Source of the DNA: Limnanthes douglasii subsp. nivea
Taxonomy: Eukaryota; Streptophyta; Magnoliopsida; Brassicales; Limnanthaceae
Assembly: GCA_036936605.1 (NCBI GenBank)
Contig: JAUPFV010000001.1
Span: 250,755,981-250,819,980, forward strand
Direction: 5' to 3'
DNA length: 64,000 nt
In this document: positions 25,001 to 34,762 of the stretch, one piece after another
Position numbering within the stretch: the stretch's first letter is position 1
How the letters are laid out: every line of letters starts with the position of its first letter
The notes under the pieces: model-generated
The model's database searches: none
Seen by the model: the letters and a program-made list of their open reading frames with translations, nothing else
Told to the model about the DNA's origin: nothing
Program-made: the position numbers and the translations under genes

Positions 25001-25990
25001 CACTCTAATGATATGAACTTCAACATGAAGCTTACTTGGAACAGCCTGAGAACCAAACATAACCAATCAAGTTTGTTCAAAAAAATCTGGAATCCTAACA
25101 TTCCCAGAAAGTTCTCTTTCATTACTTGGAAGTTTATTAATAACTATATATCTATTGATTCCATCATGAGAAAGAGACATCTAAATTTGGTTTCAAAATG
25201 TTTGTTTTGATACAATTGCGAAGTCAAAAATCACCTTTTTGTAAACTGCAACTTTGCCTGGCAGCTTTGGAACTTCTTTATATGTCTTTTCAAAATTAAA
25301 ATCAGTAGATATATGGTGCTAACTCATATATTCAGTTGTTGGTTCTGGTTTTTGAACAAAAAATTTCATGTTACTCAACTTATTTCTCAGATTATATGCT
25401 GGGTAATTTGGAAAGTTAGAAATTGAATTAAATACAAAGCACAACATATTAATGTCAATAAAGCTATTGAATTGATCATCAATATAATAAAAAGAATATA
25501 TATTTTAACAAGCTAAACTATAAGCACTGGTTTAAGTCCTTAAATGCAAGGGCTGCTCTGGGTTGTTCATCAATTGAAAGATATAAGAAGCCGGTTTACC
25601 TGAAGTGGAATCCACCTATAAGTGGCAGACTTAAGATGAATGTAGACGGGGTTTGTGCTAGAAATGGCGATGTTGGTGGAGGTGTTCTAATCAGAGATAG
25701 ATCTGGTGATATTGTTCATGCTGCAGGTGTTCTGTTGGGGTAACTCACGCCTATCCTTGCTGAATATAAAGCTCTGCTTGAAGGTTTAATTATCTGTTAC
25801 AAACATAATTGAACAGAGGTCGATGTCAAATCTGATTCTCTTATCCTCATTAATCAGTTAGCGAATCTTGATATTGGTTTCGAGGATGACATAACAGGAG
25901 CTTGCAGAAAGCTTATTATGTCTAAAACAACCATAGAGCACATTTCCAGAGTCCAAAATCAAGCAGTGGATTGGCTTGCAAAATGGACTC
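22009..25990 (+). pseudogene. LINE ORF2: endonuclease, reverse transcriptase, zinc region, RNase H; broken
   Basis: This is the enzyme that nicks the target and primes reverse transcription. The APE-like endonuclease begins MIRVISWNARGINNK (22009) and includes a RDYNVI version of the usual GDFN motif (about 22402) and SDHAPL (about 22650). The RT has SAFVRERLIHDNI, QLDMSKAFDRISH, LRQGYPLSP and the catalytic FADD (24059-24070). Downstream are the region with RFFWRSKYK, a Cys/His segment (about 25180-25260, zf-RVT-like) and an RNase H relic (NVDGVCARNGDVGGGVLIRD, about 25640-25700). There are at least eight stops or frame changes, so it is inactive. Confidence 0.85.
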
Positions 25991-26491
25991 TAAAATGCAC
26001 GCAACAACTTATCTTTAAGCTATTTGATGCTCCTCCAAGCTTGCTTGCTATTTTCTTCCTTGAAAGCCTTGGTCTTGGCTATATTAATGCTGATTAAATA
26101 CCTTTCGAGATATTTCTGGACTTATTTGTTTTGGAGGAAAAGAGATGGACGTGAAGACTGTTACGTGGTTGATGTGCAAATGATGATGATTTCAGAAGCT
26201 TTGTGAGAAGGGAGACTGTTTCGAAGATGATTTGTGGCGATATATTTGTTCTGGGGACTATGCGAGCATTGGAGAGAGCTTTTGTGAATGTTGTTGATTC
26301 TTTGGCGAAGAAATTTTCAGATTTGGTAGTGGAGGAAAGCAGTGCCGCAAAAATTTAAATTTTGCAATTCAAAATGGGTCAGGCTAGAAATAAGACACAT
26401 TTTGATAGATCTTAAACCGCTGGATCTTATACCCATTTGATATATCTCTCACCTAATTTTGGACCAATTTACCCTTTTCAGAAAACCTAGG

Positions 26492-26500
26492 TATAAAAGG
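26492..26500 (+). promoter_or_regulatory. TATA box inside the left end of MULE-1
   Basis: TATAAAAGG, followed by a CT-rich leader (CTCTCTTTCTCTCTCTCTCT at about 26530) and a donor-like AAAGGTAAGT at 26623-26632. It fits the promoter and first untranslated exon of the plant-mobile-domain gene. Confidence 0.6.
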
Positions 26501-26904
26501 GTTTGATAAATCTCTCACCATTTTTTTCCTCTCTTTCTCTCTCTCTCTAGAAAGCTCTCAAGCACACCGTTCGACCCATTTCAAATACTCGATTTTTGAA
26601 GAATCTAAAGTCAGGTAAACATAAAGGTAAGTAATACAAACATCTTGGTATAATGTTTTTTAGATTTCGTTGGGTATAAACTGCTGAAATTATGTTTTTA
26701 AGTTTTTTAGGTTTCGATTTCAAAAGTTTAATTTTTGTATGATTTTAGGTGTTGTTTTGTTAGATTAGTGATGTATTCTTGTTAGTTTTGGTCGGATCTA
26801 TGCCTATGTGTTTGATTTTGTGTGAAATGAGGTCGCTTTGGTAGGTTTCTAAATTTTGGGTTTGGGTTCCGTTGGTGGCAGGATCGTCCTACCAGTTTGG
26901 ATCT

Positions 26905-27003
26905 GGTCGCACGATCGTGCGACCAAGACGGTATATCGTCGCATGCGATAGACAGCTTAAGTTGTCTCATGCGACAGACAGCTTAAGCTGTCTCATGCGA
27001 ATC
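26905..27003. repeat. palindromic cluster L of MULE-1 (in the leader intron)
   Basis: It contains a perfect 20-bp palindrome GGTCGCACGATCGTGCGACC (26905-26924). Then come 26-bp units GTCGCATGCGATAGACAGCT / GTCTCATGCGACAGACAGCT, which include the perfect palindrome GACAGCTTAAGCTGTC. It lies about 530-630 bp from the left end of MULE-1. Related clusters are at 31631-31775 and 34090-34255. Confidence 0.85.
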
Positions 27004-27072
27004 AATCCATTTTATGAATGCTTATTTGGTTTTGTCTCACTAATACATATTTTTTTATGTTGTCTTTACAGG

Positions 27073-29095
27073 ATGGGACACATCAAGCAGAAAGTTAAAA
27101 ATCCGTTCAAGAAAATGAGGGAACGTGATCGTTTGTCACGTGAGGCGGAAGAGGCGGCATAGGGTAGAGTTTTTCCCGAGCCCGATGATGTAGAGGCAGG
27201 TCCCAGTGAGGGGCATGCTTCTGGTACGCGTACTAGACGAAGTCTCCGTCGTCATGACGATTACATTCCTACTACTGATGGTAGCACAGGGGCAGGTTCT
27301 TCTTTGCAGCCACCTGACTTTTGTTACGATGATGATGCAGATGCACCGGATGATATGGAGGGGATGGAGCGGGAGGAGGCACATGATGCCTCACATTCAC
27401 AGTACAAGGACGATGCACCTCACGCACCAGAGGTATCATCCCACACACCTGAGGGTGAGGATAAGGATTTTTTATCGGTGCTGCCGCATATCCCGGCTCT
27501 CTTTCCGGATTACACCCAGCACGAGGCTTTCAGCGTCTATCACGGAGATGTAATTATTATACCTTTATATTGTTTTATCACTTTCTTACGTGTTCGATAC
27601 ATATGTTTATAATTATTATTTTTTCACGAATTTACGTGTTTGATACATATTGCAGGATAGGGTCACCCTGCGATGCTTCGCTATGTACGACAGTCTCCAG
27701 AGATGGGACCTGACACACCAGAGCAGGGTACGGGCAAGGGTGATAGAGATTATTTTTGGCCCGCTCGTCGATGCACTCTCCGGCTGGCATACCAACCTCC
27801 ATTTGGTGGAGGCATTCTTAGAGCGATGGCATGAGGAGACTTCTTCATTCCATTTCTCGTTCGGGGAGATGACAGTCAACTTGGACGATGTCTATGTCAT
27901 CACTGGATTACCGGTTGTAGGTAGGTCATTTGATGCTTTACTTTTTGACTCAGAGGTTGAGAAGCTTAGTACTTATGCTGGCATGCTAGGTGTACGACCA
28001 TATGAGTTGAGTAAAAACCTTAGCAATGCTAGTAGTGTGAACCTTGGGTGGCTGCGTAGTACTTTTAGTGGTGCTAGGTATACTGATAGTAAGATCACAG
28101 ATGAGAGGGTAGATCATGCCACCCGTGCCTACATACTGTATTTGTTAGGTACCACCATATGTGCCAACAAAACCGGCAACAACATTCCTTTAGATTACCT
28201 CCAGTTCGTGAACCAATATTAGGGTATGCATAGGTTCAACTGGGGTCAGTTGGTTTTAGCACAGTTGTACCACTCCCTTAGTCAGGGATCTCTCCATGGT
28301 ACGAGAGGTATTTGCGGGTTTATAGGGATGCTCGAGTCGTGGATATTTTCCCACTTTGTTCATCTCCGAGCTCTACTGTTTTGCGATTACGACATCTCTA
28401 TGCCCCATATGTGCTGACATGCGCCGCAGAAGATTGGTGTCTCTCATGATGTGCGCAGGTAGATGAGACATGCACTTTCGACGTGCACGGAGGCAGATGT
28501 AAGTCGTATTCGTTCATTTTACTTGTAAGTACTTTTATTAATATAAATGGCTAAGTTGTTCTTTTTTTTTTATTTACAGGTTATTTTTCTTCCCTTCATA
28601 CACTTATGGGACCATTATCCGTTCTAGGGGGCGACTTGGGATGAGTTGATGCTTAAGGCGTTCGACGTGGTTGTGTCGTACTACCCTGACCGTGTCACTC
28701 GACAGATGGGGTTCGTACAACTGATTACTAAGGATATACGCCCTCCTAAATCGAAGAAAACAGGGAAGAAGATGGTTAGTAGATACCCATGGGACGAGCA
28801 CTTGTGGAGGGATTGGGATAACCACGTGTACACTCCTGATGGCACGTTGTACCATGGTAGTGGAGAGAGTGCTGACCCGATGTACTACATTTGGGTGAAG
28901 AGGAGGCTGTGTTACATCGTTAGCAGTTCTGCACCAACTAGAGGTCCTCGGTTGGAGCCGCAGGGTGGTGCTGACTTTGCAGGACACGAGCAGATTGCTC
29001 GGTTTGCTCCATCTATACCAACTATGGAGCACGAAGATCTTGTAGAGACCGCCCTTCATATGTGCAGGATCGCTGAGAGGTATAGACGTCACTGA
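27073..29095 (+). pseudogene. plant mobile domain (PMD, MAIN-like) gene carried by MULE-1, with nonsense codons
   Basis: A gene of the 'aminotransferase-like, plant mobile domain' family, often found inside plant transposons. Its host relatives (MAIN/MAIL1) act in the nucleus in genome stability and silencing. Predicted exons are 27072-27549, 27656-28499 and 28580-29095, with clean GT-AG sites and phase 0 at the first junction. The N-terminus is basic (MGHIKQKVKNPFKKMRERDR), then acidic. The core is in exon 2: FLERWHEETSSFHFSFGEMT, LDDVYVITGLPVVG. It continues with MHRFNWGQLVLAQLYHSLSQ. The last exon has DELMLKAFDVVVSYYPDRV and YIWVKRR. In-frame stops: TAG 27160, TAG 28220, TGA about 28415, TAG about 28459, TAG about 28624. 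All are explicable by C-to-T or G-to-A change. Confidence 0.78.
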
Positions 29096-29284
29096 TTATT
29101 ACTCTCAACATACCTTTGTCAGACTTTTTGATATTAACACTATATTTTGTAACCGGTTTATTTTATGACTGCTTTTATTTATTGTATTTTAATTTATTGC
29201 ATGCTTGGTTTCAATTTATCAATTTCATGGGTTCGATTCCAACTCAATTTTATCTGTTTAGAATTTAAGAATGGAATTCCATAG

Positions 29285-29710
29285 TAAACCGAAAAGACTC
29301 AAATCTACTTTCAATTAATCAATATTATAGGTTCAAAAAAGGAATTTAAGAATGAAATTAAATTATCATATTAACAAATAAACATCTAAAAGACAGAAAA
29401 AGAAAGCACTGGTTTTGTTGTTCTAAAGTAAACCGAAAAGACTCGAATCTACTTTCAATTAATCGATATTATAGGTTCGAAAAAGGAATTTAAGAATGGA
29501 ATTACATTATTATATTAACAAATAAACATCTAAAAGGCAGAAAAAGAAAGCACTGGTTTTGTTGTTCTAAAGTAATCCGAAAAGACTCGAATCTACTTTC
29601 AATTAATCAATATTATAGGCTCGAAAAAGAATTTAAGAATGGAATTACATTATCATATTAACAAAGAAACATCTAAAAGACAGAAAAAGAAAGCACTGGT
29701 TTTGATTGTT
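29285..29710. repeat. 144-bp tandem repeat, about 3 units
   Basis: The word CCGAAAAGACTC starts at 29289, 29433 and 29577, exactly 144 bp apart. Units are highly similar and end near 29710 with GAAAGCACTGGTTTTG. They lie just after the mobile-domain gene. No gene is read in them. Confidence 0.92.
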
Positions 29711-29924
29711 CCTACTCTCCACAACATTCTTGATGTGTTATTTAATAATGAGGCAAGTTCTTCGACAGTTGAATGCTCAAGCTGTGTAGTAAGAGTTAGA
29801 GCTTCTACCATTGAAAAACATTATATGGTAAGTTATGCCTTTATTTTTTATATTATTTCTTTTGATAATATATCATTTTAGTATTACTAGCAGTATACCT
29901 TTAGTACGAAATATAAGGTCAACA

Positions 29925-30125
29925 TTAACTCAAACACAAATTCAAACATACACTCAAACACAAATTCAAACTCACACTCATACTTAAACTGAAACACACA
30001 CTCATACTTAAAACGAAACACACACTCATACTTAAAATGAAACACACACTCATACTTAAACTGAAACACACACTCATAATTGAAATGAAACACACACTCA
30101 TACTCAAACTGAAGCACACACTTAT
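29925..30125. repeat. 24-bp minisatellite at the 3' side of small gene A
   Basis: Head-to-tail CACACTCATACTTAAAACGA-AACA units (24 bp, about 8 copies). Because 24 is a multiple of 3, two minus frames stay open (YECVFHFK repeats). These are by-products of the repeat; the gene to the right ends in TAG/TAA before it. Confidence 0.88.
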
Positions 30126-30127
30126 AC

Positions 30128-30544
30128 TTATCTATCAGGCCAGTTCCATTTCATCAACTTCCTTTCTTCTTTCGCATCCTTGTAGTCACTAATTTCCTCT
30201 AGCCGAATGTCAATAATGTCAGAGCGGACCACATCCAGCTGGTCCTCTGTTATAGAATCTGTGACTTGACAGTTGAACCGGTTACACGCAACACGACCTT
30301 CCAATTCGGTGAGGCCATAAACTGGATGCCGACGGAATGTTACTAGGACTGACCACCTAGCTCTCACTTCATCAACACGCCTTGAAATTCTAGGCGGCTG
30401 AACACCATCCCTTCCGTACAGGAAGTACATCTGGCATACCAATGCCTCACAGTACCTTTTACCCCCCTCTGGAATGTGCATGTTACCAGCTTCAACTGAT
30501 GCCCTCATCAAATATTGATCTTCCAACTCAGTCGAGGGACACAT
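30128..30544 (-). CDS. MULE-1 small gene A, 138-residue protein of unknown function
   Basis: A single-exon minus-strand ORF from ATG 30544 (MCPSTELEDQYLMRASVE) to a stop at 30128 (MKWNWPDR). A TATA box (GTCTATAAATAG, minus) lies at about 30593-30604, 50-60 bases before the ATG, so it looks like a real transcription unit. The middle, RYCEALVCQMYFLYGRDG then PPRISRRVDEVRARWSVLVTF, has the helix-loop-helix spacing and 'R..RW..L' ending seen in Myb/SANT-like DNA-binding domains. I rate that resemblance as weak. No stop interrupts it, unlike the larger genes of this element. It is divergent to small gene B, with a 27-bp minisatellite between. Confidence 0.5.
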   Translation of the reverse strand: MCPSTELEDQYLMRASVEAGNMHIPEGGKRYCEALVCQMYFLYGRDGVQPPRISRRVDEVRARWSVLVTFRRHPVYGLTELEGRVACNRFNCQVTDSITEDQLDVVRSDIIDIRLEEISDYKDAKEERKLMKWNWPDR

Positions 30545-30589
30545 TTTTGTGTTTGATTTATCAACTAATTTACACTTTAATGTGAATAA

Positions 30590-31004
30590 GGCTTCTATTT
30601 ATAGACAGTTTCGTTACAGATAACGTAATCAGAATATACGAATGAAAACGTAACACGTGTAAAGTAAGAAACCAAAAACTCCCGCTCATTCTCAAAAATA
30701 AAAAACTCCCGCTCATTCTCAAAAACCAAAAACTCCCGCTCATTCTCAAAAACTCAAAACTCCCGCTCATTCTCAAAATAAAAAACTCTCGCTCATTCTT
30801 AAAAATAAAAAACTCCCCCTCATTCTCAAAAATAAAAAACTCCCGCTCATTCTCAAAATTCAAAAACTCCCGCTCATTCTCAAAATTCAAAAACTCCCGC
30901 TCATTCTCAAAAATAAAAAACTCCCGCTCATTCTCAAAATTCAAAAACTCCCGCTCATTCTAGAAACAAAAAAAGTCCCGCCAAACTTTACTTCCCTATA
31001 TAAA
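30590..31004. promoter_or_regulatory. divergent promoter region with 27-bp minisatellite
   Basis: Two TATA boxes face outwards: CTATAAATAG on the minus strand (30593-30604) for small gene A and CTATATAAAG on the plus strand (30996-31004) for small gene B. Between them, 30677-30962 holds 11 copies of a 27-bp unit containing CTCCCGCTCATTCTC. The repeat also keeps a minus frame open (ENEREF repeats, 30570-30944), which I read as non-coding. Confidence 0.65.
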
Positions 31005-31061
31005 GGGACTCCAAAACCGTTTACATTCATAAAAACTTGTCAAACATAAATAGTTTAACAA

Positions 31062-31438
31062 ATGGAGTTTACTCCTCATGAAGACTACCATTTTCTTGAG
31101 GCGGTGAAGATTGCTTACCGAGAGATGGGGGAAGATACTAGTGATTCTTTTTTTGATTGGGTGCTTTGTAAGACGTACTACGGCTACGGCCGTTTACAAA
31201 CCGGAGGTCTCCTCATGCGCAACCATGAGCAAATCAAGCAGAGGTAACTTTTTGTAAACCGCTCCAGCGTTTGTTGTTTTTGCCATATAAAATTAAACAA
31301 GAAGCGGCCGCCGTCTTCAACATGACGGTGGTAGACTACATCACTAGGGATATGGTAGCGTATCTTCAAGATAGGATTACAGAAAAGGAATAGGGGGTTG
31401 ATTCTGACGACAACTTGGGATATGACTTCGATGATTGA
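31062..31438 (+). CDS. MULE-1 small gene B, SANT-like candidate, two exons likely
   Basis: The first exon starts at ATG 31062 (MEFTPHEDYHFLEAVKIAYREM...) and runs to about 31242, ending LLMRNHEQIKQR at a good donor (AGAG|GTAACT). Its start, 58 bases after a TATA box, and the pattern 'ED..FL.A...E...QIKQRW' suggest a Myb/SANT-like helix bundle, a weak inference. A second coding stretch, AAAVFNMTVVDYITRDMVAYLQDRITEKE, is open at about 31305-31392, followed by TAG and then GVDSDDNLGYDFDD to a stop at 31438. I could not fix the acceptor so that both exons share a frame, so the copy may carry a small indel. Confidence 0.42.
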
Positions 31439-31630
31439 GCATTTTGGCTGTTGGCATTTCGTTGTTTGATTATTTTCTTATGTTTGGTTAAGTTAAGGTG
31501 TTGACTTGTTGTTTTTGTCTTTATGTATTTCCTTCAAGTGTACTTGTTGTTTTCCCCATTTTTAATGGTATTTTACTCCAACAAATGTATAAACCGCATT
31601 CTTTAGGCCATAATATATTAGGGTTTGCGT

Positions 31631-31775
31631 CGCATGCGAAATGGGCCAAAGACAGTCGCATTTTGGGCGTGCGATATAAGCCCTCTGTCTGAAAAACATG
31701 GCCAATATTTATGCCTAGTGTCGCATGCGACCATCCCCAAAGCCAGTCGCATTTTAAGCGTGCGATAAACTCGCG
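31631..31775. repeat. palindromic cluster M of MULE-1
   Basis: Two direct copies, 90 bp apart, each start with the perfect palindrome TCGCATGCGA (31631 and 31721). Each is followed by CCAAAG(A/C)CAGTCGCATTTT and a GCGTGCGATA word. They end the readable OTU-like frame of the transposase. Confidence 0.88.
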
Positions 31776-34089
31776 TCTAACATCCTCCCATCTCTCTTCT
31801 TTGTTGTATATTGAATGTGCTACGGAACGATATCCGCATTGTCCGTCCGGAAGAACGTCAACTAACTTTAAAATGTAAGTGTGTAGAAAGGCTGGGATGC
31901 AATCCGGATATAATGTTAAATTCTCATCCTTAACAATTTTCTTAGGCCTTCCAACTTTCTTTTTTGCTAATAGAGGTTTGGGTGGTACGATGGGAACCAC
32001 GTTGGATACGGCCGTGCTCCCTAACGTGTTTACGAGTATACTACCTACCGAGTTAGCCGGAGTACTAGCACTAGCCGTTTGTTCAATGGGATATTCCCAC
32101 GAACTAGGGTTCCGTTTAGTCGATTTATCAATGCCTCCCTTTGGTCTACCCTTAACTTTAACCGCTTCTTTAGGATCTTGAATATGACTTGTCTCGGGCC
32201 TCAATATTTGCATCACCCTATTGATAATATGGTCTTGTTGGTTGGGTCGGAAACTACGAATGGAGTTGTCAATTAAGGAAAGTTTTTTTTGCAATTCCTC
32301 TTCACGAGAGCTAGGATCTCTATGCACAATATCTAATTTTTTCCAAAGGATATCAACGTCTTCTAAAGGGATGCACCTACCATTTCTAGCTATAAACGCA
32401 ATTTCACATGCACAAGGTAAACCATGCGTTTTCTTAAGGAAACAACCTCCACATGCTACCCGATCTACTCCTATATTTCGAGCACGTACAATAGCAACCA
32501 TCAATATCTTTAGCCCCGCATGTGACACATGACCTTTAAGATTTTGGGTCAAAACACCATCAAAACCGGGAATTGTTCTAAACTTACTTCGCTCGAATGA
32601 TTCGATGATACCCGCATACTGCTTCGTTAATAAGTTATGAACTTTTTCCCAAAATAGCTCAAAGTTGCATTGATTCGTCCCAAGATATTTTTTTAGGGAC
32701 GAGTGAGCACCATCCGCCCTACATAGTACAAGTAATAAATTATGAACTTATTTGAAATTAGATAAAATAACTAAACAAAAAATAGGATAAACGGACTAAC
32801 CTTTTTGTAGTTGTTTGGCCATAATGCTTAATCGTGTTCGTTCGGTACGCAAGGAATTTGTCACCATATTTTGTTATCCACGAGTCCATAATGTACGCAA
32901 AACACTCCGATTTAGATGCAAACATCTCCTTCAGTGTATCTAGATTCTTTTGGTAACTCTCAACTGTGTTCGCCCCCGCAACATAGCCGTAAAAGTCAAC
33001 AAATTGTTTCGCTACCGCATCATCTTGCAATATCTTCCGGACTGCCCCAAGAATGTTCTTACTAATGTGCCACGTGCATAACAAGTGGTGCGTAGTAGGA
33101 AAAATATTATCGATCGCTCGCATGAGAGCTAACTCTCGATCGGTAACAATAACGGATGGAAATGCGCACACGCTATCCATCATCAAACCACAGAGAGTTT
33201 CCAAAGCTCATACGTAGTTTCCAATCTTCTCTCCGCTCATAAATACGTACGCAACGTTAAATGTAATGGAAGTCGACGTTAAACCGACAATCTCTAATAA
33301 CGGCATCTTATAACTAGTCGTCTTGTACGTACAATCCATGAATAGCACGTTCGGGAATGTACGTAATAAGTCTACACTAATAGGATGTGCAAAGAAATAG
33401 TTAGTGATCACCTTTGAATCATCTTTCAAACGCTCCCACGTCGAGTATCCATTCTCCTTCAACTTCGTCAACAAATATTTCATTTGTGTTTGTCCCCCAT
33501 GCTCAACATCCCGATGTTTTTGGCGGCAATTGTAGATTGCACGCATGTTCGAAATGTTCTCGGGATATTGGTACTTCAAACCACTATATATCTCCTTAGG
33601 GCGCGAACCGAGGTGAGACAAACTACGAACTAGTTCATCTTCATCCCGTTTTAGCCTACAAGCGCGGGAATGACCATCTAGGCGAACGTATGGTTCATGA
33701 TTGTGAGTACCATTTATCACCTCCAAACGTCATTTCATGGCTAGTACGTTGATCGGATGACCGTTTAGCGCAAACAGACAATTACATTTCTTCGTCGATG
33801 TCTTCGGCTTTTTCAAAGTTTCCGGTTTCGCCTTTGATACGAATACACCGTATTGCTCGCAAACGTACTCTAACGTAGGAGTCCTTCCCCATTTCCCGTT
33901 ATCGTAGAGCTTTCTAATTGTGACAAACTTGATCTTCTTCGATTCAATGTCCACGAAAGCATCCAATTCGTCTTTAGTAAATAACCTATTCGTGTTGAAT
34001 ATTTTACCGTAGTCGGCATCCATAAATGGAGGCTGGGCAGGTTCCTCCTACAAAATATAAAATTGAAAACTATGAATTTATATAACACT

Positions 34090-34255
34090 GATGTCGCATG
34101 AGACATGTCTTCAGTGCCGTCGCACGAGACATGTCTCTAGTGCGGTCGCATGAGACACTCTTCTATCTTTGTCTCATGCGACGGATTGGGTTACCGTGTC
34201 GCACGATCATGCGATGACGAAGCTGTTCGTCGCACGAACTGCGTGCGACACGACC
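34090..34255. repeat. palindromic cluster R of MULE-1 (transposase intron 1)
   Basis: About six units of 26-27 bp beginning GTCGCATGAGAC or GTCGCACGAGAC (for example 34093, 34119 and 34145), then GTCTCATGCGAC and GTCGCACGATCATGCGATG. The cluster sits in the 240-bp intron between transposase exons 1 and 2, about 380-540 bp from the right end of MULE-1. It mirrors cluster L at the other end. Confidence 0.85.
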
Positions 34256-34641
34256 CGAAACCGAAATACATGGTTTCGCTTCTTACCTCCATCTGGTAAG
34301 CTTCCTCCTCGTCTAGTAAGTCTTCCAGAGACACGCCCATCTCATCATTGTCCATAGATACTCCGATTCAAGATTTTTCGAAGTGGATTTGGGTAAAAAA
34401 ACCTAACATTTTCGGTTTAATAGGTTTAGAGTAGTAGATGTTAGTACAAAGCTTGTAGATTTAGGGTAATAACGGATATATTTCAAAGTTTCGGCTGATT
34501 TGGAGAGTAAATGGCATGAATGTAAAAATCTAGAGGGAGAAAAGACAATTTTGGAATTTCAACTTTCAGTTTGAAAAAAAAGGAAGTAGAGTGAAATATC
34601 TATCAACATGTGTCTTTTTTCTAGCCTTACCCATTTAAAAT

Positions 34642-34710
34642 CTGTCTAATTATTCTTATAGTTCTCGAACTTGTTATAACTTTTAATTTTAGTAATAAAA
34701 GTATCTCTTG

Positions 34711-34757
<47 letters not shown>

Positions 34758-34762
34758 CCTAA
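34642..34762 (+). mobile_element. 3' tail of the LINE with (TA)n end and target-site duplication
   Basis: LINE sequence resumes after the MULE-1 duplication and ends in about 21 TA units (34713-34754). The right copy of the LINE duplication, TATATATTACCTAA, is at 34749-34762. Confidence 0.7.

Larger units (their letters stand above)
20635..26375 (+). mobile_element. L1-type LINE, nearly full length (5' part; tail continues at 34642-34748)
   Basis: A plus-strand non-LTR retrotransposon with ORF1 and ORF2 relics in the normal order. It is flanked by 14-bp duplications TATACATTACCTAA (20621-20634) and TATATATTACCTAA (34749-34762), one mismatch. Its 3' end is a (TA)n tail at 34713-34754. MULE-1 is inserted in its 3' untranslated part at 26375/34633, so the LINE without the MULE is about 5.85 kb, the size of a complete plant L1. 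Confidence 0.82.
31521..34355 (-). pseudogene. MULE-1 transposase (mudrA-like, with SWIM and truncated OTU domain)
   Basis: This is the enzyme that cuts and moves the element. Predicted exons (minus): 34355-34287 (MDNDEMGVSLEDLL), 34047-32801, and 32718 to about 31770. A TGA near 33730 and a TGA near 33208 interrupt exon 2. An N-terminal DNA-binding region (DAFVDIESKKIKFVTIRKL...THNHEPY) is followed by the MULE transposase domain. Its Asp residues are FMDCTYKT (about 33330) and VTDRELALM (about 33140), then TWHISKN. The Glu position reads Asp (KR-ADGAHSSLKKYL). A Cys/His segment CGGCFLKKTHGLPCACE is SWIM-like. The C-terminus begins an OTU protease-like domain (LPDGQCGYRSVAHSIY, WEDVRREF) that stops after about 35 residues in palindromic repeat DNA. 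OTU tails are known on some plant MULE transposases. Confidence 0.8.
26376..34632. mobile_element. MULE-1: 8.26-kb Mutator-like element with PMD gene and OTU-type transposase
   Basis: The ends match as inverted repeats over about 36 bp: the left end reads GGGTCAGGCTAGAAATAAGA and the right end, reverse-complemented, GGGTAAGGCTAGAAAAAAGA, both continuing CACAT(T/G)TTGATAGAT. Flanking 9-bp duplications are ATTCAAAAT (26367-26375) and ATTTAAAAT (34633-34641), one mismatch. Nine bp is the hallmark TSD size of Mutator elements. Contents: a plant-mobile-domain gene (+), tandem repeats, two small divergent genes, and a transposase gene (-). All larger genes carry nonsense codons, so this copy is not autonomous now. 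Confidence 0.9.

Noticed and set aside
28604..29092. 162-residue minus-strand ORF opposite the last PMD exon
   Set aside because: It lies antisense to a frame with a recognisable family pattern and good splice context, so it is a shadow.
27073..29095. PMD gene as an ordinary host gene
   Set aside because: It lies wholly between the inverted ends of MULE-1 and contains five in-frame stops.
29887..30119. Two YECV/MSVCF repeat ORFs as proteins
   Set aside because: Both come from the 24-bp minisatellite in two frames of the same strand; neither has a promoter of its own.
30570..30944. 124-residue ORF with ENEREF repeats as a real protein
   Set aside because: It is the 27-bp minisatellite read in a frame that stays open because 27 is a multiple of 3. 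It overlaps the divergent promoter.
26376..34632. MULE-1 as a VANDAL element
   Set aside because: VANDALs mostly lack long matching inverted ends, while MULE-1 has about 36 bp of matching ends. Similarity to the VANC idea is used only as an analogy.
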